Positions 1 to 12,000 of a DNA stretch of 64,000 nt are shown here, piece by piece; the first letter of the stretch is position 1; each line of letters opens with the position of its first letter. The notes beneath the pieces are model-generated. The model was not told the origin of the DNA. It saw nothing but the letters and a program-made list of their open reading frames with translations, and searched no databases. This stretch comes from Rhynchonema sp. JSB1_4 (taxonomy: Eukaryota > Nematoda > Chromadorea > Monhysterida > Xyalidae). The stretch spans positions 124,001 to 188,000 of the forward strand of contig JASAMV010002805.1 in NCBI GenBank assembly GCA_030248065.1, in the 5' to 3' direction. Position numbers and translations under genes: made by a program.

Positions 1-3000
1 AATCTTTTCCGGCGAAGAACAAGTGGAAATATAAACGTGTTGTGAACCTGATCGATGCCGAATATATTCTTCTGCAACGGCTGCACCCATCTGTGTTTCT
101 CCATCAGACCACTCTTGATCATTTCAATCGTTTTCCAACACACCTGCAAATAACCACGAATTACTAATTGACTGGGCTCCAAAAACGTGAAAATACAAAA
201 GTGGATTGCATTGCACTCACATCCGTGCCCCAGCAGGCATCGAGCAAGATGCCGCAAAAGTTGATGTTCTTCAGGAAGCACTTCATTCCCAACGGCGAGT
301 TGCGCATCAGGTCGTACTTGCCGATTTCAAGGAATCGGCCGTGGATTTTCAGGCAACGTACGCTGGCCTGCAAAAGATCGATGTTTCATTTCATGTGCGC
401 TAACGACGGAGTGGATGCGATGTTGTCCGCCGGTGCAAATCGCGGTCTGCCCTCTTTGAATATTGATGTGATCGAGGGGACACGTCATTTTCGTTCACTA
501 TAAAGAACGTTCCCTTATACAGGGTGGAAATTACAGATTAGCAACGGATTGGGGAACTAAGTGTCGTAAAAAAATTGTCACAATATGGAGAGCTTACCGC
601 TAGAAGGTCACTGCATCACGATTTCAAAACGTGCCAAGACAACGACGCACCTGTAGTTTGTCCTCAGCCAGTGAATTGATGACCATGTCAACACCCTGTC
701 CGTTTGTCATTCGCAAAATGTGATATTCGAAATCGGTGGTTCGACTGTTGCTGAATCGGTCGTCGGTCAACTGGGGGAATCGCTCTTGCACAAACTTTTT
801 CTTCTCCTCACTACCGACTGTCGTGTACACCTGAGGGCGTGAATTGGCACAAATTTTTAATTTTTGGCATCAAGTTTCCACATTAGGACCTGAACAACAG
901 AACATAATGGAACTGGCAATCTAACCACACATCCGAGGTGCAATGCAACGGCGATTGAGGCCAGTCCAACTCCGCCTGAGCCGCTGTGAATCAGAATCGT
1001 CTCGCCTGCTTTCGCTTCGCCCCTGCATGAACGGAATATGTAGGTTTGCGCTTGTCACAAAAATGTTTCATGTTTTTAATTTTGTTTTTAGCAATGCTAT
1101 ATACCTGATGCGTAAAGCAAAGAAGGCAGTCATGTAAGCCATGGGTATGGTGGCAGCGTCAGACATTGACAGGTAATCGGGAATGTCGATGCAATACCGT
1201 TCATCCACGAGGCCTTCGGTGGCAATAAGTTGCGACTGACCCAAGCCTGAAACATTGCACAGACGAATGTGCATCAACAGCGTGAGCCAGTGCGACCTCA
1301 TCAGATTTATCTAAGTTTGTAAATAATTGGACGCTTACCCATCACATGGCGTCCGTCCTCGAGAACACCAGAGAATTCAACGCCCAACATTGCTTCCGGG
1401 TCATCAAAGTCACCCTATAAACATGTAAAAATGGGGTATGTACTGTATGTACGTATGCTGTTGAAAAACAGCTGCTGCACTATGAAACATCACACCAACG
1501 TGAAAGCTTTCCGGATTCAATCGTCCCGTGGCCAGCATGATGTCTCGGAAATTCAACGACGAATAATAGATCTTGCATCGTCGCCAATAACCGTTGTTCT
1601 TTCTGGGATGCGGATTGACGGGGTCAAAGTTGCGGGTCACAGGGTCATCGAACCAGCGCAATGACGATAGATCGCCTCGCATCAAGGTGTTGATGTAGGC
1701 GTGTTGCGACGGAACGTACGCGTTGAGGTCGTCTGTTGGTGCAATGTTGGTATTTGAGCAAATCATTCGTCATTTAACTCCATTTCGTTCGTACATCCTT
1801 TTCCAGTTCACCAACCCGTTTTGAACGGCAGTCCATGATACGAGCCCCATTTGCCGTTCTTGTGGCAATTCAATATCAGATTCGACTCCATTATCGATCG
1901 GACCGATTTCGAGTTGAGATCCAACGGTTGACTGTCGTCATTGAATGTGACGTCGGTGATGCCGTGTAGACGCACCTGAATGGGTATTTCGATAGCAAAA
2001 AGCAAAAAATTTAAACCAGTGAAGCATCAATGATCAAACCTTCTTCTTCGATCGTTCATCCCGCAGACACATGATCAGACCGCATGATCCCGTATACTTG
2101 TTCTGCAACGGGGGGTTGTCAACAGATTGATGTACCAATTACATTATGCGCGTTTGCATCTTTTGGATTGCCCGGCTCAACTTGCGTTTTTTACAAACTG
2201 ACGGTAGTGCACCAGGTCATCATCAGTGTGAGAGTATATACAACAACTATAGTCATAAATTCACCTCCAAATCGTGCATCCAGACGTCCTTGTCCTGTAT
2301 GTCAATTTCGTTGTCCAATTTCTCTTTCAATTCCTCCAACCACGAATAGTCGTTCACATCCGAACAATTCAGGAACACTGGATCGCCCTGGCGACGTTTG
2401 CGAAGGACGAACGTGGTCGTCATCAGACACGGGTCGGTCTGGTAGCCAATCAGCATCAGGTCACGGCACTGCGATAGTTCGTCCACCCACGCGTCGAATG
2501 ATTGTAGGAATGGCATTTGGGCAGGCATGGTTGCTGAAACATTAGCTCTTATTGGGCGACAATCTTGTCGTGGTTTACATAAGCGATGCACGAACAGAAC
2601 GGCGGGCTCAAAGTAGTTTACTATTTCTTGCGTGAGACCCTGTTTATGTTGGACGTAGGCTTGGACATCGACTTTGGCTGATACATATTCCAAAATAAGA
2701 ATTTCTTTACGTGGGCGCTATTTTTGAAAAAAGCTGTTGTGATCCCGCTGTTTTTGTACCGGACCGTTCTGTTATACCAGTCGTGTCGCGTAGGGAATAA
2801 AATGAGAATTGGTTCGACGGTAGCGAACAATACAGCTACTGTATAGTCCAGCCACGTGCTCATGAGACGACTCTTTTTAAAGCTTGCTTGGCTAGATTCA
2901 AAAATGCGCCGGTTACACGGGTTTTCGCAAACAAAAGAAAGAGATTGGGCCGAGAGAGATGATGACAAGTTCCAGCTGGCTGACCTCAATTTGTTGCGTG

Positions 3001-6000
3001 CTTACGCAAACAGCAACGTAGTTCAACACACAAATGTTTTGGGAGTCAAAAGGGAATTTACGCACCGAGGTGGAGAGCGCGTTTTTTAAAAAATAGATGC
3101 ATTTCTCTTCCTTTCATTTCCGAAATTCGTGGAACCGAAACATTATTGGATCCGTTGAAGTCTACTTCAAAATAAGTCGTCTCATGAGTTCGTGGCTGGA
3201 CTATACGTAAGGTTTGCCCAGTACATTGTCAGCACGCATCCATGTGACCCGTCAAAGTAGTGACGTCCCATGTTCACCTGTATCCTCCTGCTGCCCATCC
3301 TGATGGGCGAACTGCAGCAGCCTGAGCATGGGTGCAGCGATCTCGAAGTGATTAGTCGGTTCACAGATCACAACGAATCCATCCTCGGCCAGCACATCAG
3401 CTATTCGACTCAAATAGGCAGCACGATCGGGTTTGAATGCCAGAACACGATCCAACAGCACCGTGTACCAGCGATTGGTCAAAGGTGGATCATCGGATTC
3501 AAATGAGTGCTCCACTTTGTTCAGCTCGTACTTTTCGATCACCTGAAGTTTTGTAAATGGCCCGTTGTGAATCTCAACCCCAGTTTGGTCTCGGTTTCGG
3601 TGTTTTTTCAGTATTTCGATTCACTTTCGTTTCGGGCATACGGCAGCCAGACAAGTCCGAGACCGAGCACAGACTAAAGGGGCGATCAAGCGTTAATCTC
3701 TCGAACTGCATTCGAACAACAACCGCATTCCATACCTGTGTATCGAACTGATCGATCAGACGTTTCGACGCAACCAGTGTGCCGTCCGATTTCAATCGTG
3801 TGATGCGTCGCAATGTGTCCATCATCGTACGCGTGGTTTGTGCCCCGATCGGGTCGACAATGCACGCAGACAAGTGCACACCTATGGCAAATATAGTTGA
3901 ATAATAGCGGTCTGTTTGAAAGTTTGAGATGGTTTGATGACAAACTGATTGTCACATGTTTGAGATCGTAGGTTCCGCTGTTTGGAGGATCACCACAATA
4001 GGAGTACACTGTGTTGTGAGGTTTTTATACAGTGCTTTTTCAAACATTAGCGAATCTGTACTGGCAGCGACCACCCTTTGCAAAAACCAGTGTCATTCAA
4101 TAAACAGTGCAAAACAACCCGACTAAACCATTCAACGGTGTAAGCCAATGCCAAATCAACCTGGTATGTTCTGCATTGGAATGCCCAGGCAGGGGTCAAA
4201 TGCGCGTCGGTGTTGCAGCCAAGCACCGAAGTAGACATCGTCGTTGAATTGAGACATGCGATCTTTGACCAGTTGACGAACTTTGTCAATTGAATCGCAC
4301 GTTGCCAGATCGGTCAGGAATTCAATCTGCAATCAAACGGTCTCTGTCCTAATAACTCGATCGCATCGAAAACCTCAGTTGGATCGTGTGGCCATCTGGT
4401 GTATTTGTACTGACGATGACCTGGTGCACTGGCCGTCTGTGAACACAAGCAAACGAAATCCACGATGTGTCAATGAGCGAAATCCCGAGCCACACTAACC
4501 AATGGACTTGTAACATCACCACCCGCATTATCCACTTTCTGATTATCCGATTTCTTCGGGAGCGTAACATTGGCAAATATCTGATCCCTCAGATGCGGTG
4601 TCAAGTTGTCCGTTAGTCGTTCGAGTGCTTGTTCTATCGCACGTCGACTCACATCGAGTGTGTCACGCACGTCAGCACATGGAGATAAGCACTCGGTCTC
4701 TTTATTGGCAATCCAGCAGAATTGTTCAATCTCGACCTGCATACGCACAATCAATTTTTTTGAAAGTTGTCCCAGGAACCTTTTTAAGTCTAGACAATTA
4801 CGAACTGCATCTATTTTGAAGTCAAACACTAAAACCACGACTACAGGACTATGGACTATGCCTTAGCAAATTTCTTGGACTGCATTCTGAGATAGTGACT
4901 AAATTCGTCAAAGTTGCCTTCCACGGTGGGCGAAATTAAGACTCAAAGCAAAACACCCGCAGTTAAAACGAAATTTTCTTTTGCCAGTCGTAGTGCTTGC
5001 CTTCAAAGTTGATACGGCCCTTTGTTATGAACGCTCAATAATTGCTAAATCGCAAACTTTTCCGGTTGTGGCCATACGACGTTGCACCGAACTGCCCTCG
5101 GGGTGGAACATCTCGATGCCACCAGCCAGAATGCCCTTGGTCGCCGTCTCAAAGTACATGTCCACAACTTGGTCACCATCTTCTGAAACATCAACGGGCA
5201 CGATAAGGCACCGTTGTACAACCTACCCTCTTTATAGTGACATGATCGATACCTCTCGTTTTCGTGTCGATAAAGAACATTCATACTATACATTGGCAGG
5301 TCGTGTCACAAAGGCACATGTTCTGTCCGTCAAAGGCGTCATAAAAGAGGGTCACTACAAGAGAAGGTGTACCATATCCAACCAGTGCGAAAACACAAGA
5401 GAGCAATGAATACAAATCCTACCCGTCGTTATAACAGATTCGCGATGTTTCTTCGGATCGATGCGCAAATATCGCACTTTGGTTGGCAGCGTGAGTACCT
5501 GCTGCACTTGACTGAGCACCCCGGCTTGCAAGAATGCATCAATGAAGGGCACCCAGTCACCAGCCCACAGCACCGAACTCCGGCGACCGTCGAAACTCAA
5601 CTTTTTGAACACTTTGAATTTCGGACCGTAGTCGTAGCCTCTGAAGCATAAATTGACCAAATTTTTAATTGCTAATCAGCGTAGCTATTAAAGTATAGTT
5701 TTTGGCACATACTGTATGTCACTACGTTTGGGTCGTAGGGTTATGGGACGTGTACCTGAGCATGAACATTTTGTAGACGTCCTCAGCCGAGAGAGTGACG
5801 ATCTTGTTGACATCATTGAATTCTGGCTCCTCATATAAAATTTGTTTGTACGAAGCCATTTCGAATGGTTTGGCTCGTTCGTCTTCGTCCTAAAGTGTAT
5901 GCGATGCTGTGATTTAGGCAATTTAATCGACGACAAACTTAGGACGCAATCGGTCAACCTGAATGTGAATGCGCCCTTTCGACGCCAACTCTCCGTTGTA

Positions 6001-9000
6001 CATCAGCTCAACGTCTTCGCCATTTGCAGCCACAATGATGTCGAACGTCACTGAAATAGCCATTTGAATGCCTGAGTTGGCAGTTTGCCAATGAAAACTG
6101 TGACCAACTGAGTTTCTGCACGATCAACGGTCGAAGCACATTGAAGTCCTCGACCACAATAGCGACATCCTCGTATTCAATGCGTCTCAATTTGCACACA
6201 CCCCTCCACGCCAACCAGACATGGCCGACAAATGGGAACAGCACGCGACCGTCGATGATGTGGTCGACGAAGTAGCTGTCCTGCAATCGGGCTGACTTGG
6301 CCAACAACTTGTGCTTCTAATCAATAGCGTCCTTCAGAGGCACACTTTATCCAAAATGTTTTTGAGCCCAGGTATCTGTTTATTCAACGCCCAATGCATT
6401 AACATGAAAGGTGCATAAAACCGTTGATAGTACGAGAGCCAGACAGTGGCATTGCGGATTTTTGTGTGTCACACGCGACTGACGTTTCATTACGGGCAGG
6501 GACTCGGTTCAGGTAGTGAGCTGATTTCTGTACTTACAGCACACTACAATACATGGCATCAGATTTGACCAACTTTGACATAAAGTGATATAACCAACCG
6601 GACTGTCTTGTGTGAATGGCTCGAGCGTTATGGAGGTGGAGGATTGGAAGGGCAGATTGGTGTCGAGCTTGGTTACCTGCCACGATTGACTGTGATCCCA
6701 TTGCACCAACGGTGATAGCATTGGGGTGCCACGTGGCACTGGGTACTGCAATCGTTGGGGGGATACGTTAAAGACAGCACTTCTTTTTGTTTTTTTCGGA
6801 AACTGCCGAAAAATGCAAGTTGACACATCGCAACCTACCTTGACAGCGTCATACAAATTTGACACCTTCATCTGGATGCCATATTGATGCAGTTGACCAA
6901 TGGATCCTAGCAGGTATTCGAGTTCGTTTGGTTGTTTGGCTTTCAACAAACCCAAATAGGTGCAGTTGGATGGGATTGACCGACGCAAGATCGCTTGTAA
7001 CAACGAGTGGGGCGCGATCTGAATGGAGAATGCGAACTTGTTGTCATTGTGGAGGGTGCACTCAGCCTTGCCCTTGGAGCTGGCCTAAACCTAAATCCCA
7101 AATAACTACTGAGAGCTACCTGGTTAATGCGCCTATCAGTTGCCCCTTTCCCTTTCTCACCTCAATTACCACTGAGTTCTGCGGAATCTTCTGCGTAGCC
7201 TCATAGAACAGCACGGGGCTCATTGTGTTGTTCACGTGATAATCGGCCGAACACGCCTGGGCCAACGGGTTTGACCATTCGGATTCGGGGATCGACGAAG
7301 AAATCCACTTGGAACTACGGTATTTCGGATTCGGAATCACCTGAGAGGGGAATGGAGCACAAGATTTGGGTGAGTTTTGAATACTGCGGTAACTTTTGAC
7401 AGCAGATTTGCAGGAGTAGTAGTCTCGAATAACAATGTGGAATAGTAAGTAACGGCTTCATACAAAGTTGGGCACCCGAATATAGTGAAGTATGGACGGT
7501 CAGGGTCCCAATACCGGAGGTTACACTGTAATTGATTCAAATTGCAAATGGTCCATGCCATGACAGTCAACATCTATACAATAAAAGAGCGCCTGTCCCC
7601 CAATTCGCTCACCGTTGCCAATGCTGCGGCCATGCGTTTCCGAGCCGGATACAATTGCGACGAGTGGAATGCAACACCAGACGAATTGACAAGTTTGGCA
7701 AAAACGCCTTCGCCTTTTAGTTGTTGCACCAAATCTTCGACCTGACAAACGAAAATCAATTTTGATCAATTATTGCGAAATTGAGAAGCTTAAAAAATGA
7801 TCTGACTATTAAACTTGTGTATGTACCTTTTGTTTCTCGCCAGATATGGTTACCGAGTCCGCGGCATTGTGGCAGGCGGCGATCACTCCCTCGGGCACCC
7901 GTTTTTGCGCTTCCTCCCACGTCAGTCCGACTGCTGCCATTGCACCCTTGTTGCCGGTGGTGCAGCCGCTGTCCGCTAGCGCTTTGCCTGAATATGGTTC
8001 GTTCATTATTCCTCAATGAAGCCTGGTCCTGACAAACAGACCTCTGTGATATGCAACCAGAATGGCCTGTGCGCGTGTCAAGCACCCATCGGCGTATCCC
8101 GAACAGATTTCGCCGGTCGAATGGCCCACGATGCCGGATGGCTCGACCCCAATCACTCGCAGAAGGTCCGTCAGGCCAATCTACAACCAATGATAACGGT
8201 ATGTAGAGTAGGTGTATTTGGGAAGGCTGGGCGTGTCATTGTATCCCGTGTGCATTTTGTATCCCGCACCACTTTGTATCAGTCATGGGTAACTCGTATG
8301 CATGTATGATGGTAACCATGATAGAGCATGTGCATGAGTCTGATAACGAAATGAAAAGAAGTCAAAACAGTTCTTATAAATTTGTCATCAATTGTCCACC
8401 CTGATCTCAAGGCTGATTAATGTATCGAGTCGAATAGACAGGTTTTCCTGGCGTGAGCCTAAGCCGAGGTAACCTTAACCTTGAACTAAAAACTGAGCCA
8501 AAAGTAGTTCAGCGTCAAAACAACGTAACTGACAATTTTGCTATTGACTTGTTTAAGGTTTCCATTTCCAAGTCTCGTCTTGTGGATTGTTTTAATCCAC
8601 GTGACCATTGTTTTAATCCCAATTAAAAATAATTACACGGGACACAAAGTCGCACGTGATACATATGTAAAGACAAACTACGCCAACACGAGCCCGATTT
8701 CGGAGGTGGTGAACTTACAAAACGCAAAGAAAGAGAAAATCATCATGCTCAACGTTGTATTCTACAACGTGTAACGTTTCCCAAATCAGCAGCCACGTCT
8801 GAATGTTTCACCATTTTGCCCGCACCGAAATCGGCCTCGTGTTGGCGTAGTTTTACTTTACATAGTCGCACGGGCAACAGAGTACCCACGCGATACAGTG
8901 GCGCGTTAGCTTTGGAAGGCCAGTGTTCTTGGTATGTGGGGGAATGCCTGAACCTGATTTGCGCTGATCTTTGAATACCTGAATTGCCGTAATGCACACG

Positions 9001-12000
9001 AAACAGTGCAAAGTGTGCTGGTAGACTTCCTCGTCACCGTTCATTATCAATGAATACGGATCAACGCCGAGCGGACGTAGCACCTGGCGGTAAATGAAAG
9101 TAAACGAACGTCATCAAAGATCACATTCTCATAAAAGTGGGTACAGTAGTCCCCTTGAAGTACAGTAACCGCCGAACCTCAGAACATCGCATCACCGATC
9201 GTTTGAATCGATCGAGTTCCATCAGTGTTTGTGCCATACCGACCCATTGACTGCCCATCCCACTGTACACAAACCATATCGGGCGTTGGTCTGCGCTCGC
9301 AATTTTCTGCGGAGGGACGACAACATTTAGGGCTAGTAATTCAAACAGAGATCAAGACGATTGGGCTACCTCGACTTTGATCACGGGATCCATATTGCCC
9401 TCGCGATTGATGATCGTGTACCCTCGGTATTGGTTCTGGTGCATGTTGGCGTTGGCCTGAACAGGCATAGTGGGAAAGGTGTCACATTCTAATTTGTAAG
9501 CACTGCGAAGTCATGAATGTGCTGAAAACCCGCAGTAGAAGTTCATCCAAACCTGTTCACCAATGAGAGCGTGGAATGCCGAGTTGTCCAAGTGTTCGTT
9601 GGCAACCATGAGCATCGATTCCACTGCTTCCGCCGTTGCACCCGAGTAACACACCAATTTGGGGCCGGTCAGTGGGTCCAACGTGGCAGCTTTCTTCTGA
9701 TTCGATCGCAGCAGCACATGTGAATTCGCACCGCCAAAACCGAATGAATTGATGCCAACATAGCCACCCTCCCACGGAGTCGGTTTGTCCACAATCTGCA
9801 CAATTGACGAAACTGGCAACAGCAGATACCACAATATATGGTTCATTAATGTCTTGCCAACCTTCATGGTGCCCTCAATCAACGCGGGTATGTACGGGTT
9901 CGGTTCGGTGTAGTGCAAGTTCGGTGGCAGTACACCCCGCTCCATTGCGATGATCACCTTGGCGATTGAGCACAGACCAGACGCTGGTTCCGAGTGGCCC
10001 ATGTTTGATTTCACTGAGCCCACCTGCAATGACAGTGATTCTGCTGACGTCCGTTTTACGAATTTTAGTGAACGCGACAGAATCAGTTTACGAAAGCGAT
10101 TCCACTTTATGATCAGGCTCGTCTCATATATTTTATATCAAGAATAAACAAACAAACCAGCAGCGGTGTCTTCCTGCGTTTGCAAATGACATCATTGATG
10201 GCATAGGCCTCCTGCGGGTCCCCGACCATTGTGCCGGTGCCGTGTGCTTCGAAGTAGGCCAGCTTCTCCACGTCTAATTTTGCCTCACGATAAACGTCGT
10301 CGAGCAGAACTGCCTGTTGCTCACCAGATGGCATTGTGATGCCTGAAGCCAGACATCATTGAGTTCTTGACACAACGAGCGGCGACGAATTTGAACGCAG
10401 ACACTAACCGGATTCCTTGAATCCATCAGCATTGCTCTTCGCGTGCACCACATGTGCGTAGATACGACGTGCGCTGCGTTCCTTCTGTAGATACACCGCC
10501 GTGATCGCCTCGCCTTTCACGTAACCGTTGGCTGAAACAAAAGATTTTGTATTTTGACGAAGGGAACGGTTGATTCAAATGTCCGCTAGAATTAAAAATG
10601 GAAAGTGAGGATGAGGGTGTTCGATCGATATCAAACAATTTGATGCATTGCAAACCTCTTCGTAAAAAGTTTACTGAATTTGTATTGCAGGTATGGATGT
10701 TATGGCAAACACAGCTTTTTGGCAAAATTAGTTGTTTTATACGAAAAACAGGGATAATGTACGCACCCTTAGCGTCGAATGCTTTTGCCTTTCCATCTGG
10801 CGCCAGCATGTTGAGACGTAGAAACGTCAGTCCATTAGCGGGCAGCAGATGCACCATCACACCACACACCACTGCCGCGTCACATTGACCAAGGCGGATA
10901 CTGTCCAGCGCTAGTTGGAAGCCGTACTGCAAATGGGAGGGTTTACAGCAAATATGGGGTCAAATTTACAGTAAAGAAGGTATACACTGCAATATATCAT
11001 GACACACAAAATACTGCGCATGCATGCTAAGGACTTTAGGAAAACGCATACCAAGCTGCTGGAGCAGGCCGTGTCAACAGCGAAACTCGGTCCTCGAAAG
11101 TCGAAAGCGAACGAGATTCGATTAGCGAACATTGACCGGGCACAACCAACGAGGGTGTAGCCGTGGATTCGATCGGGGTCGTGACTCAACGCAACCGCCT
11201 CGGTCTCGGACGCCGATGCGCCCACAAACACACCCGTACGACTGCCACGTACTGTCGCTGGGTCGACACCTGAATGTGAACGGCCGTGTGTCTTCAACAT
11301 GGTGCACAAACGACTTACATAATGTGACACCAAGCCTGTGCCCAAACTTAACTACTATCCGTATTGCGTCTACAACAACCAGTATTTAAAAAGTATGAGA
11401 GCCAGGAAGACTCGAACCTCCGACCTCCGAAGTAATTCGGTATGATGATGCTATGTAACTGAGGATTTGGATGCGTAGCACAGGCCTAAGCTTAAATTTA
11501 ACAAGAAATTCATTTTACTGCACCTGTTTCCTGACCTGACAATTCATTTTAACTGCACCAGTGTTTTAGCACACCATCGTGCCGAGATCATGGCGAGACA
11601 CAATTAAACGCAATTTGTCACGATCACTCCAGTCTTACCAGCATCAATGATCGCCTCGTGCACGACTTCCATCAGAATTCTCAGCTGTGGGTCCATCAGT
11701 TCGGCCAGTTTCGGTGTGACGCCAAAAAACTTGGCATCGAATTTGCTCAAATCCTTCAGCTTGGCGTTGCGTTTCGGCATGCCAAGTAGACCTGACAAGA
11801 GAAATCGTCGTCAAAACTGTGTTGTTTCTTTTTTTCTCAAAAAATGAGAGTTTGGGACTAATTTCGGCCGATAAACAGCATTTGTTGGGGACTTCACGGA
11901 ACGGGCAGCCCACTTTGTTTATAGTGACATGATCAGGACTCGGGACCCGTCATTTCCGGTCCCCATAAAGAATAATCACACGTTCATAGTGAACATCAGG

